DNA from: an uncultured Bacteroidales bacterium
Lineage (GTDB): Bacteria; Bacteroidota; Bacteroidia; Bacteroidales; UBA932
Direction: 5' to 3'
Length of the DNA stretch: 34,284 nt
Assembly (NCBI GenBank): GCA_900316525.1
Contig: ONDF01000026.1
Location: 3,233-37,516 of the forward strand
The translations under genes and the position numbers were made by a program. Below the pieces are notes generated by a model that made no database searches, was not told the origin of the DNA, and was given only the letters and a program-made list of their open reading frames with translations. Positions 23,429-31,377 of the stretch are shown here, piece after piece (within the stretch, counting starts at the first letter, position 1; each line of letters opens with the position of its first letter).

Positions 23429-23453
23429 TTATCCACAGGGACTTGTTGAAAAC
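23429..23453. promoter_or_regulatory. DnaA-box-like sites between uraA and the arginine operon
   Basis: TTATCCACA at 23429-23437 is a perfect DnaA-box consensus (TTATNCACA). Six bases later TTGTTGAAAAC (23443-23453) reads in reverse as TTTTCAACA, a degenerate box with two mismatches. They lie in a 216-bp, AT-rich gap between divergent operons. This may be a DnaA-controlled promoter region or part of an origin; no dnaA gene is present. Confidence 0.4.
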
Positions 23454-23523
23454 TTCCCAGATTCGGCGCCAGATTACACATTATAAGCGATATTCATCTT
23501 CCGCGAAAGTATTCATACAGATA

Positions 23524-23554
23524 TTCGGTAAATCCAAAGAAAATGTTAACTTTG
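23524..23554 (+). promoter_or_regulatory. Promoter of the arginine operon
   Basis: TAACTTTG (23547-23554) is followed after only four bases by the start codon at 23559. TTCG (23524-23527), 19 bases upstream, is a three-of-four match to the -33 TTTG. If correct, the message starts at or next to the ATG. Confidence 0.5.
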
Positions 23555-23558
23555 TATT

Positions 23559-24473
23559 ATGGAATTACACGTCGTCAACGAAACCGCCCGCCTGCGGGAA
23601 GTCGTCCTCGGAATGCCCTGGGCGAACGGGCCCGTCCCGTCCCTGTCGGAGACTTTCGACAGCAAATCCTACGAATCCGTCCTGAACGGGACCTACCCGG
23701 CCGAGAAGGACATCATCGCCGAGATGGGCGCCTTCGAGGCCGTGCTCAAGAAGTACGGCGTGAAGGTGTACCGCCCCGCCCTCGTGCCCGACTGCAACCA
23801 GGTCTTCGCCCGCGACGTCGGCTTCGTCATCGACGACAAGATCATCGTCTCGAACATCATCCCCGACCGGCAGGACGAGATCGACGCCTACGGGGACATC
23901 TACCGCCGGATCCATTACAAGAACATCTACAACCTCCCCGAGACCGTCCATGTGGAAGGAGGCGACGTCGTCCTGTACAATGACATCATCTTCCTGGGCC
24001 AGTACGACTTCCTGGACTATCCGTCCGTGAAGACCGCCCGCACGAACCGTCTAGCCCTGGACTACCTGAACATGATCTTCCCCGAGAAGACCATCATCCC
24101 GCTGAACCTCCGCAAGAGCGACACGAACCCCTACGAGGGCATCCTGCACCTGGACTGCACCTTCATGCCGGTGGGCCGGGACAAGGCCATCCTCTACCGG
24201 GAGGGCTTCATGAACCCGCGCGACGCCGATCACCTGGTGGAGATGTTCGGCCCGGAGAACGTTTTCGAACTCACGAAGGAGGAAATGTACTGGATGAACT
24301 CCAACGTCTTCTCCATCAGCGAGGACGTCGTCGTGACGGAGGAGCATTTCACCCGGCTGAACGCGCACCTGCGGGAGGCCTGGGGAATGACCGTCGAGAC
24401 GGTCCCCTACCGCGAGATCTCCAAGATGGGCGGCCTCCTGCGCTGCTCCACCCTGCCCCTCCGCCGGGACTGA
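23559..24473 (+). CDS. Arginine deiminase-like amidinotransferase-fold hydrolase
   Basis: A 304-residue guanidine-modifying enzyme of the amidinotransferase/arginine deiminase superfamily. Seen: active-site residues in the expected order: D86 in FARDVGFV, E133 and D136 in HVEGGDV, H197 in ILHLDCTFMPV, and the nucleophile C296 in GGLLRCSTLPL at the extreme C-terminus. It lacks the extra helical domain of classical ArcA (about 400 residues), so it is size-wise closer to dimethylargininases and glycine amidinotransferases. The three following genes are ornithine aminotransferase, carbamate kinase and ornithine carbamoyltransferase, so arginine to citrulline plus ammonia is the likely reaction. 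A citrulline- or methylarginine-hydrolysing role is the main alternative. Confidence 0.85.
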   Translation: MELHVVNETARLREVVLGMPWANGPVPSLSETFDSKSYESVLNGTYPAEKDIIAEMGAFEAVLKKYGVKVYRPALVPDCNQVFARDVGFVIDDKIIVSNIIPDRQDEIDAYGDIYRRIHYKNIYNLPETVHVEGGDVVLYNDIIFLGQYDFLDYPSVKTARTNRLALDYLNMIFPEKTIIPLNLRKSDTNPYEGILHLDCTFMPVGRDKAILYREGFMNPRDADHLVEMFGPENVFELTKEEMYWMNSNVFSISEDVVVTEEHFTRLNAHLREAWGMTVETVPYREISKMGGLLRCSTLPLRRD

Positions 24474-24502
24474 ACCGGAACCACAACCTACACTAAAACG
24501 AT

Positions 24503-25732
24503 ATGAACACGAAGAAGTACACCGCCGCCGAGCTCATCGAAATGGAGCAGAAATACGGCGCGCACAACTATCACCCGCTGCCCGTCGTCCTGGAAAGGGG
24601 CGAGGGCGTCTATGTCTGGGACGTGGACGGCAAGCGGTACTACGATTTCCTGTCGGCCTATTCAGCCGTCAACCAGGGGCACTGCCACCCCAAGATCGTG
24701 AAGGCTCTCTGCGACCAGGCCCAGAAGCTGTGCCTGACCTCCCGCGCCTTCTATAACGACTGCCTGGGCCCTTACGAGAAGATGGCCACCGAGTACTTCG
24801 GCTATGACAAGCTTCTGCCGATGAACTCAGGCGCCGAGGCCGTCGAGACGGCCCTCAAGCTGGCCCGCCGCTGGGGCTACAAGGTGAAGGGCATCCCCGA
24901 GAACGAGGCCCTCATCATCGTGGCCGACGGCAATTTCCACGGCCGCACCATCACCATCGTCACGATGTCCAGCGACCCGGACAGCTACGGCCAGTACGGG
25001 CCCTTCACGCCCGGTTTCGTCCACATTCCCTATGACGACACCGAGGCGCTCCGCAAGGTGCTGGACGAGAAGGGCGACAAGGTCTGCGCGATGATCGTGG
25101 AGCCCATCCAGGGCGAAGCCGGCGTCTATGTCCCGCACGAGGGTTACCTTAAGGAATGCTTCGACCTGTGCCACGCGCACAACGTGCTGTTCGTCGCCGA
25201 CGAGGTCCAGACCGGCATCGGACGCACCGGCAAGCTGTTCGCCTGCGACCACGAAGGCGTGCGCCCGGACATGGTCACCATCGGCAAGGCCCTCTCCGGC
25301 GGCGCCCTGCCCGTCTCCGCCGTCCTCGCCGACGACGAGATCATGCTCACCATCGGCCCCGGCGAGCACGGGTCCACCTTCGGCGGCTTCCCGCTGGCGG
25401 CCAAGGTCGCCGTCGCCGCCCTGGAGGTCATCCGCGACGAGCACCTGACCGAGAATGCCGCGCGTCTGGGCGTGATCTTCCGCGAGGAAATCGCGAAGAT
25501 CAAGAGCCCGTTCTTCAAGTTCGTCCGCGGCAAGGGCCTGCTGAACGCGGTCGTCACCGAGCCGCAGAACGGCATCGAGGCCTGGGACATCTGCCTCAAG
25601 CTCGCGGAGAAGGGACTGCTCGCGAAGCCGACGCACCGCCACATCATCCGTTTCGCCCCGCCGCTCGTGATCACGGAAGAGCAGCTGCGGGAGGCGATCG
25701 GCATCATCAAGGACGTCTTCGAATCGCTATGA
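24503..25732 (+). CDS. rocD: Ornithine aminotransferase
   Basis: A 409-residue class III PLP-dependent aminotransferase converting ornithine and 2-oxoglutarate to glutamate-5-semialdehyde and glutamate. Seen: [19 protein letters not shown] at 47-65 and SRAFYND at 80-86, both typical of ornithine rather than acetylornithine aminotransferases; [13 protein letters not shown] for phosphate binding; [15 protein letters not shown] at 230-244 with D233; and the Schiff-base lysine K262 in TIGKALSGG. It starts 29 bases after the deiminase-like gene and overlaps the carbamate kinase start by an ATGA. It disposes of the ornithine made by the operon. Confidence 0.95.
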   Translation: MNTKKYTAAELIEMEQKYGAHNYHPLPVVLERGEGVYVWDVDGKRYYDFLSAYSAVNQGHCHPKIVKALCDQAQKLCLTSRAFYNDCLGPYEKMATEYFGYDKLLPMNSGAEAVETALKLARRWGYKVKGIPENEALIIVADGNFHGRTITIVTMSSDPDSYGQYGPFTPGFVHIPYDDTEALRKVLDEKGDKVCAMIVEPIQGEAGVYVPHEGYLKECFDLCHAHNVLFVADEVQTGIGRTGKLFACDHEGVRPDMVTIGKALSGGALPVSAVLADDEIMLTIGPGEHGSTFGGFPLAAKVAVAALEVIRDEHLTENAARLGVIFREEIAKIKSPFFKFVRGKGLLNAVVTEPQNGIEAWDICLKLAEKGLLAKPTHRHIIRFAPPLVITEEQLREAIGIIKDVFESL

Positions 25733-26673
25733 GACCGCTGGCCGTGCTCGCCTTCGGCGGCAACGCGCTGCTCAGAAGCAACCAGATAGGCACTTACGAG
25801 GAACAGTTCCAGAACGTCGAGAACACCTGCCGCCAGATCCTGCCGCTCATCCGGTGGGGCTATGACATCGTGATCTGCCACGGGAACGGTCCCCAGGTGG
25901 GCAATGTCCTGCTCCAGCAGGAGGCAGGCCGCCACGCCTTCGGACTCCAGAAAATGCCGATGGACGTATGCGGCGCGGAGACCCAGGGCGCCATCGCCTA
26001 TATGATCGAGACGGCGATGGACCGCGTGATGTACGCGGGCGGCATCACCACCCGGCGCGTCATCTCCCTGGTGACGCGGGTGGAGGTGGACCCCAAGGAC
26101 CCGATGTTCCAGAACCCGACGAAGCCCGTGGGGCCGTTCTACCCGGCGGAGGAGGCGGAGCGCCTCGCCGCCGAGACCGGCGCCGTGTACAAGGAGGACC
26201 CGAAAGGCCGCGGCTGGCGCAAGGTCGTCCCCTCCCCCACGCCGATGCACATTTCCAACGTGGACATCGTCTCCCGGCTCGCCCGCGAGGGGAAGATCGT
26301 CGTCACCTGCGGGGGCGGCGGCATCCCCGTCATCTGGGAGGCCGGCGGCTATAAGGGGGTGGAGGCGGTCATCGACAAGGACCTCGCCTCGGCCCTGTGC
26401 GCCTGCCAGATTGGCGCGGACGCCCTGTACATCCTGACAGACGTCCCGAAGGTCTATCTCAATTTCCGGAAGCCGAATGAAAAGGCCCTGGACACGCTCA
26501 CGGTGGCCCAGGCGGAGAAATATCTGGCCGAAGGCCAGTTTGCGGAAGGATCGATGGCGCCGAAGGTCCGCGCAGGCATACATTTTGTGCGCAAAGGGGG
26601 CGACCAGTGCGTCATCACCGAGGCCGGGCAGCTCGGCAATCCTGCCTGCGGAACCCGAATCATACTCAAGTAA
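25729..26673 (+). CDS. arcC: Carbamate kinase
   Basis: A 314-residue amino-acid-kinase-family enzyme that makes ATP from carbamoyl phosphate and ADP, the energy-yielding step of arginine fermentation. Seen: LAFGGNALL at 7-15, [10 protein letters not shown] at 50-59, the carbamate-kinase-specific PTKPVGPFY insert at 130-138, [20 protein letters not shown] at 193-204, [10 protein letters not shown] and [10 protein letters not shown] at 274-283. Frame stays open far upstream, but the ATG overlapping the rocD stop gives the family-correct N-terminus. The ornithine carbamoyltransferase gene starts two bases after its stop. Confidence 0.97.
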   Translation: MRPLAVLAFGGNALLRSNQIGTYEEQFQNVENTCRQILPLIRWGYDIVICHGNGPQVGNVLLQQEAGRHAFGLQKMPMDVCGAETQGAIAYMIETAMDRVMYAGGITTRRVISLVTRVEVDPKDPMFQNPTKPVGPFYPAEEAERLAAETGAVYKEDPKGRGWRKVVPSPTPMHISNVDIVSRLAREGKIVVTCGGGGIPVIWEAGGYKGVEAVIDKDLASALCACQIGADALYILTDVPKVYLNFRKPNEKALDTLTVAQAEKYLAEGQFAEGSMAPKVRAGIHFVRKGGDQCVITEAGQLGNPACGTRIILK

Positions 26674-26675
26674 TT

Positions 26676-27677
26676 ATGGCATACGAACTTCACGGCCGCA
26701 GCTTCCTCAAGCTGCTCGACCTCACTCCCCGGGAAATCCAGCACCTGCTGGACCTCGCCCGCGACCTCAAGCGCGCCAAGCGCGAGGGCACCGAGCGCCC
26801 CACGATGACCGGCAAGAACATCGCCCTCATCTTCGAGAAGACTTCCACCCGCACCCGCTGCGCCTTCGAGGTCGCCGCCCACGACCAGGGCGCGCACGTG
26901 ACCTACCTCGGCCCCTCCGGTTCCCAGATCGGCATCAAGGAATCGATGAAGGACACGGCCCGCGTGCTGGGCCGGATGTTCGACGGCATCGAGTACCGCG
27001 GCTTCGCCCAGGCGACCGTGGAGCAGCTCGCGGAATATTCCGGCGTTCCCGTATGGAACGGCCTCACCAACGAGTTCCACCCGACGCAGATCCTCGCCGA
27101 CTTCCTCACGATGACCGAGCATAGCGATAAGCCCCTGAAGGACATCTCCTACGCCTATCTGGGCGACGCCCGGTTCAATATGGGCAACTCCCTGCTGGTG
27201 GGCGGCGCCAAGATGGGCATGGACGTGCGCATCGTCGCGCCGAAGGCCCTGCAGCCGGCCCCGGAGCTGGTGGCGCAGTGCCGGGCCATCGCCGCGGAAA
27301 CGGGCGCCCGCATCACCATCACGGACGACGTGGACGCCGGCGTGAAGGGCTGCGACTTCGTGTACACCGACATCTGGGTGTCCATGGGCGAGCCCGCCGA
27401 GGTCTGGAAGGAGCGCATCGACCTTCTGATGCCCTATCAGGTCAATGCGAAGCTGATGGAACGCACCGGCAACCCGGACTGCAAGTTCATGCACTGCCTC
27501 CCCTCCTACCACAACCTGGAGACCAAGGCCGGCCGGGACGTCTACGAGCAGTTCGGCCTGGACGGCATCGAAGTGACCGAGGACGTGTTCGAATCCCCGA
27601 ACAGCATCGTCTTCGACGAGGCGGAAAACCGCATGCACACCATCAAGGCCGTCATGGTCGCCACCCTTGGAGAATAG
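26676..27677 (+). CDS. arcB: Ornithine carbamoyltransferase, catabolic type
   Basis: A 333-residue carbamoyltransferase interconverting citrulline plus phosphate with ornithine plus carbamoyl phosphate. Seen: carbamoyl-phosphate loop STRTR at 57-61, HPTQ at 135-138, the ornithine loop SMGEP at 236-240 and HCLP at 273-276 with the catalytic cysteine. The N-terminal [20 protein letters not shown] start and the long YELHG beginning fit E. coli ArgF/catabolic ArcB-like enzymes rather than the acetylornithine/succinylornithine enzymes used for arginine synthesis in Bacteroides. Position between carbamate kinase and the deiminase-type gene supports citrulline phosphorolysis. Confidence 0.96.
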   Translation: MAYELHGRSFLKLLDLTPREIQHLLDLARDLKRAKREGTERPTMTGKNIALIFEKTSTRTRCAFEVAAHDQGAHVTYLGPSGSQIGIKESMKDTARVLGRMFDGIEYRGFAQATVEQLAEYSGVPVWNGLTNEFHPTQILADFLTMTEHSDKPLKDISYAYLGDARFNMGNSLLVGGAKMGMDVRIVAPKALQPAPELVAQCRAIAAETGARITITDDVDAGVKGCDFVYTDIWVSMGEPAEVWKERIDLLMPYQVNAKLMERTGNPDCKFMHCLPSYHNLETKAGRDVYEQFGLDGIEVTEDVFESPNSIVFDEAENRMHTIKAVMVATLGE

Positions 27678-27681
27678 CGCC

Positions 27682-28857
27682 ATGAACCGTACCGACACCT
27701 TTCGCAAGGAGGTCCGCCAGGTCCTCGAGAACAACATCCTGAACTACTGGCTCACCCTGAAGGATCCGCGCGGCGGCTTCTACGGGGAGGCCGACGGCAC
27801 CGCGGAGATCCAGTACAACGCCCCGCGCGGCGTCATCCTGAACGCCCGCATCATCTGGGCCTTCTCCGCCGCCTACCGGGCGCTCCGCAAGACGGAATAC
27901 CTGGTGGCGGCCGTCCATGCCCGGGATTACTTCCTGGAGCATTTCTGCGACCATAGGTACGGCGGCGTGTACTGGAGCGTGGACGCCACCGGCAAGCGCC
28001 TGGAGACCAAGAAGCAGCTGTACGCGCAGGGATTCGCCATCTACGGCCTCAGCGAGCTGTTCAAGGCCACCCGCGACGACGAGGTCCTCAAGAACGCCAT
28101 CAACCTGTTCCAAATCGTGGAATCCCGCTTCAAGGATCCGGAGAACGGCGGTTACGTCGAAGCCCTCGCGCGCGACTTCACCCCGCTCGAGGACATGTCC
28201 CTCAGCGCCCACGACATCAATGCCGACAAGACGATGAACTCGCACCTGCACCTCCTGGAAGCCTATGCAAACCTCTACCAGGTGTGGCCGGACAAGGCCC
28301 TCCGCGAAGCGGTCAAGGACCTGCTGGCCATCGTCTGCGACAAGGTGATGGGCCCGGACGGCCACCTGCAGCTGTATTTCCGGCGCGACTGGACCGTCAT
28401 CCCCGGCGCCGTCTCCTACGGGCACGACATCGAGACCTCCTGGCTCGCCCTCGAGTGCGCGACGGCCATCCATGACATCGAGACCGTGAACCGCGTGCGG
28501 CCGGCGGCCGCCCTGATGGGCAAGGCCGGCAACGAAGGCCTCCGCAGCGACGGTTCGATGATCTACGAGAAGCTGGAAGACGGCACCCTGGACCTTTCCC
28601 GCCAGTGGTGGGTCCTCGCCGAGTCCGTCGTCGGCAACCTCTGGCTGTGGAAGTACCACGGCGACCTCGAGGCGCCGGACCGCGCCCTGTCCACCTGGGC
28701 CTACATCCGCGACAACCTCGTGGATTTCGACAACGGCGAATGGTTCTGGGCCATCGCCCCCGACGGCACCCCCGACAAGGAGTCCCCGAAGGCCGGCTTC
28801 TGGAAATGCCCCTACCACAACACCCGGATGTGCCTCCAGGTCCTCGAACTGGTTTAA
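27682..28857 (+). CDS. Cellobiose 2-epimerase (AGE family)
   Basis: A 391-residue (alpha/alpha)6-barrel epimerase of the N-acylglucosamine 2-epimerase superfamily. Cellobiose 2-epimerase turns the reducing-end glucose of beta-1,4 disaccharides into mannose. Seen: NARIIWAFSAAYR at 54-66, KQLYAQGFAIYGLSE at 111-125, KTMNSHLHLLEAY at 183-195, SYGHDIETSWL at 245-255, RQWWVLAESVVGN at 307-319 and GFWKCPYHN at 372-380. Candidate catalytic histidines H188 (or H190), H248 and H379 have the spacing known for characterised enzymes of this type. ATG 27682 was chosen over 27667, which would overlap arcB. It closes the arginine operon four bases after arcB although no sugar gene is adjacent, which is unusual. 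Confidence 0.9.
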   Translation: MNRTDTFRKEVRQVLENNILNYWLTLKDPRGGFYGEADGTAEIQYNAPRGVILNARIIWAFSAAYRALRKTEYLVAAVHARDYFLEHFCDHRYGGVYWSVDATGKRLETKKQLYAQGFAIYGLSELFKATRDDEVLKNAINLFQIVESRFKDPENGGYVEALARDFTPLEDMSLSAHDINADKTMNSHLHLLEAYANLYQVWPDKALREAVKDLLAIVCDKVMGPDGHLQLYFRRDWTVIPGAVSYGHDIETSWLALECATAIHDIETVNRVRPAAALMGKAGNEGLRSDGSMIYEKLEDGTLDLSRQWWVLAESVVGNLWLWKYHGDLEAPDRALSTWAYIRDNLVDFDNGEWFWAIAPDGTPDKESPKAGFWKCPYHNTRMCLQVLELV

Positions 28858-28860
28858 ACG

Positions 28861-28893
28861 AAAAAACCCCCGGCCTTACGACCGGGGGTTAAA
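28861..28893. terminator. Bidirectional terminator between the arginine operon and the AraC-type gene
   Basis: AACCCCCGG (28865-28873) and CCGGGGGTT (28882-28890) form a 9-bp stem with an eight-base loop. On the minus strand it is followed by six T (AAAAAA at 28861-28866 on the plus strand), so it is strongest for the leuS-to-AraC operon; on the plus strand the tail is only weakly T-rich. Confidence 0.75.
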
Positions 28894-28915
28894 TCTTCCC
28901 CTGACGGACGGGGTT

Positions 28916-29431
28916 CTACTTGGGGTATTCGCGGTTTTTCTTCCGCAACCTCGCGCACCAGGTACTCGGAGACTCCTGCATCACGGCCTTGAAGGCCTGG
29001 TTGAAGGTGGTGCCCGAGTGGAAGCCGGCGAGCGCGCCGAGTTCCGACACCGTGAGCGACTTGTTCTTCCGGAACAGCTCCATCGCGTACATCACCCGAT
29101 AATAGTTGATATAGCTGCGGAAATTCTTTCCGGAGTAGTAGTTGATGGTCTTGGAGAGATACACCTTGTTGGTAAACAGCACGCTCGCAAGGTCACCCAG
29201 GGAGAAGGACTCCACCAGGAACGGCTTGCGGTCCGCCATGTACCGGCAACACCTGTCGTAAAGAAACTGGTCGACCACAGAAGGCCCGTCTGCCTGTGGT
29301 TCGGTGTTGCCTCCCTGCTTAGCGAGGGAAGACTGCCGCTGCGCGGTCTCGCGGTGAGCCCGGCTGCGGCCCAAGAGGTACACTCCAGTCAGGAGGACCG
29401 GAGCGAAAAACAGCATCAGGGTCATTTGCAT
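28916..29431 (-). CDS. Membrane-anchored AraC-family transcription regulator
   Basis: A 171-residue protein with one N-terminal transmembrane segment (LMLFFAPVLLTGVYLLG, about 5-21), a polar linker to residue 50, and a C-terminal AraC-type double helix-turn-helix (about 60-165). Seen in the DNA-binding part: FSLGDLASVLFTNKVYLSKTI at 76-96 for the first helix-turn-helix (quoted as its first 20 residues FSLGDLASVLFTNKVYLSKT), SGKNFRSYINYYRVMYAMEL, and LTVSELGALAGFHSGTTFNQ for the second, which carries the family's signature. There is no sensor or ligand-binding domain. It lies 35 bases after the second YitT gene, so it is probably co-transcribed with leuS and the yitT pair. Target genes are unknown. 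Confidence 0.85.
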   Translation of the reverse strand: MQMTLMLFFAPVLLTGVYLLGRSRAHRETAQRQSSLAKQGGNTEPQADGPSVVDQFLYDRCCRYMADRKPFLVESFSLGDLASVLFTNKVYLSKTINYYSGKNFRSYINYYRVMYAMELFRKNKSLTVSELGALAGFHSGTTFNQAFKAVMQESPSTWCARLRKKNREYPK

Positions 29432-29466
29432 AAGCTGACGGTTTTTCGCCCCTCAGGGGAAGACTT

Positions 29467-30447
29467 TTATTTTCCTTTGATGGCCTCGAACCCGCGTCCG
29501 TACACCCCGTTCACAGAGGAGACGGACAGGAAGGCGTTCGGGTCGATGGCCTTGATCTGCCTCAAGAAAAGGTTGACATCCGTCTTGCGGGTGATCACCA
29601 TCAGCACCTCGGCAGGTTCCTTGGTGTACCAGCCCTTGCCGTCCAGGACGGTGACGCCCCGGTGCAGGTCGTGGGTGATGGAATCGGCGATCTCCGCATA
29701 GTGCTTGGACAGGATGAACAGCTGCACGCTCTGCTGCGAGCCGGACAGGTAGCTGTCGATGACGCGTCCGTTCACCGTCACCAGGATGAGACCGTAGATG
29801 ACGGTCGTCACCTTCTCGGCGAACGGCATCAAGTGCGTGAGCGGCTCGCCGTCCGGGCCGATGAGCTGCTTGCCCGTCGCCGGGTCCAGGTCCGGGACGA
29901 TAGAAGGGATCAGCAGGGAAGACAGGATGATGACGAAGTCGATGTACAGGATCACCTTGCCCGGGGACACGTTGCGGTACTTGGTATAGATGAGCGCGAT
30001 GATGTCCGTGCCGCCCGTGCTGCCGCCGTTGGAGATGGACATGCCGATGCCGATGCCGGCCATCACGCCGCCGCACAGGGTGGACATCAGCTTGCCGTTC
30101 TGCAGGGCCAGCGTCTGGATGATCTCCGTGGGGATGAGGTCCGGCAGGAACCGCAGGCCGACGGAGGCCAGGATGATCGCATAGATGGTCTTCGCGCCGA
30201 ATCCCATGCCGATCACCACCATCGCGAGGATGATCAGGATGGCGTTCAGCACGAAGTAGGAGTAACCCATCTGGATCGCTCCGCCCGTGGCGTACTGGAT
30301 CATCGAGGAGATACCGGAGACGCCGCCGCCTACCAGGTTGTTGGGCATCAGGAACAAGGCCCATCCCGTCACGTAGATCAGGATGCCGAGGGTGACGAGC
30401 GCCCATTCCTTGACGACTGTCCAGAAAGACTTTTTGACTATGGCCAT
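29467..30447 (-). CDS. YitT family membrane protein with DUF2179 domain (distal copy)
   Basis: A 326-residue inner-membrane protein. Seen: about five to six hydrophobic segments in the first 240 residues, including GWALFLMPNNLVGGGVSGIS near the N-terminus and the family motif NGGSTGGTDIIALI in the middle; then a soluble C-terminal DUF2179 domain (about 245-320) with GVTVLDGKGWYTKE and VLMVITRKT. It has an insertion between membrane spans (PDLDPATGKQLIGPDGEPLT) that the neighbouring copy lacks. YitT proteins have no settled function; DUF2179 has an ACT/GlnB-like fold that suggests ligand sensing. Its ATG lies three bases after the stop of the paralogous copy upstream. Confidence 0.9.
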   Translation of the reverse strand: MAIVKKSFWTVVKEWALVTLGILIYVTGWALFLMPNNLVGGGVSGISSMIQYATGGAIQMGYSYFVLNAILIILAMVVIGMGFGAKTIYAIILASVGLRFLPDLIPTEIIQTLALQNGKLMSTLCGGVMAGIGIGMSISNGGSTGGTDIIALIYTKYRNVSPGKVILYIDFVIILSSLLIPSIVPDLDPATGKQLIGPDGEPLTHLMPFAEKVTTVIYGLILVTVNGRVIDSYLSGSQQSVQLFILSKHYAEIADSITHDLHRGVTVLDGKGWYTKEPAEVLMVITRKTDVNLFLRQIKAIDPNAFLSVSSVNGVYGRGFEAIKGK

Positions 30448-30450
30448 AGG

Positions 30451-31374
30451 TTATTGGTTAGTGTTCTTTTTCTTGGCCGGAAGGCCCACCTTCATCTCGT
30501 CGAAGCCCTCGCCGAAGACGTTGTTCGCGGGAACCACCGTCACGAACGCCTTGGAATCGATGTCCTTGACGCATTTCACGAGCTCCGAGAGCTCCGTCCG
30601 CCGAAGCATCACCATCAGCACCAGACGGTCTTTCTGCGTGTACCAGCCCATCGCCTTGAGGGCGGTGACGCCGCGTTCCATCCGCTTGGTGATGTAGTCT
30701 CCGATCTCGTCGATCCGGTCGGAGAAGATGATCACCTGGACGGTGGAATCCTTGCCCAGGATGATCAGGTCCAGCACGTAGGAGCACACGCCCATGGTGA
30801 TGTAGCCGTACACTACGTCCGTGAAGCAGTGCCCCGGAACCAGGATCAGCAGGGTAATCACGATGAAGTCCGCGTACAGGTAAAAGCGCCCGACGGTGAT
30901 GGGCCAGAACTTGTTCACGATCAGCGCGAGGATGTCGGTTCCGCCCGTGGAGCCGCCCCGCATGATGATCATCGCGAGGCCCACGGCTTCCAGGAGACCG
31001 CCGATGATCGGGACCAGGACGGCTTCCTTCACATGCAGCGCATTCCCTTCGATGGACCAGAGCCAGGACATGTTCTCGCTGCCGAGGACGCGGAACAGCG
31101 CCGTGGACAGGAGGATGGCGTAGATGGTCTTGATGCCGAATCCCCGGCCCAGGATGATCCAGGCCAGGACCAGCAGGAGGACGTTGATGCCGAAGTACCA
31201 GATATCCACCGAGATGCCGGTGACCATGGAGAGCAGGGCGGACGCGCCAGTGAGGCCGCCGTCGATCATGTTGTTGGGGAGGAGGAAACACTGCCAGGCC
31301 ATCACGAAGAGGATCACCCCCAGCGTGATCACGACATAGTCGTAAATGCCTACGATTACCTTGCTCCTTGCCAT
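30451..31374 (-). CDS. YitT family membrane protein with DUF2179 domain (proximal copy)
   Basis: A 307-residue paralogue of the next gene. Seen: QCFLLPNNMIDGGLTGASAL in the first spans, RGGSTGGTDILALIVNKFWP in the middle, and the C-terminal DUF2179 domain with GVTALKAMGWYTQKDRLVLM and an ending IDSKAFVTVVPANNVFGEGF parallel to the other copy. A basic, lysine-rich tail (PAKKKNTNQ) is unique to it. It starts three bases after the leuS stop. Conservation of the same motifs with clear divergence elsewhere argues for an old duplication and possibly for a two-subunit membrane complex; this is inference. Confidence 0.9.
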   Translation of the reverse strand: MARSKVIVGIYDYVVITLGVILFVMAWQCFLLPNNMIDGGLTGASALLSMVTGISVDIWYFGINVLLLVLAWIILGRGFGIKTIYAILLSTALFRVLGSENMSWLWSIEGNALHVKEAVLVPIIGGLLEAVGLAMIIMRGGSTGGTDILALIVNKFWPITVGRFYLYADFIVITLLILVPGHCFTDVVYGYITMGVCSYVLDLIILGKDSTVQVIIFSDRIDEIGDYITKRMERGVTALKAMGWYTQKDRLVLMVMLRRTELSELVKCVKDIDSKAFVTVVPANNVFGEGFDEMKVGLPAKKKNTNQ

Positions 31375-31377
31375 GGC

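Noticed and set aside
25156..26673. A 505-codon version of the carbamate kinase gene
   Set aside because: The first 191 codons are out-of-frame rocD; the kinase fold begins at the ATG at 25729.
29432..29466. Possible terminator CCCCTCAGGGG between the YitT and AraC genes
   Set aside because: The stem is only four base pairs with a three-base loop and no proper T-run in either direction; I treat the genes as co-transcribed.
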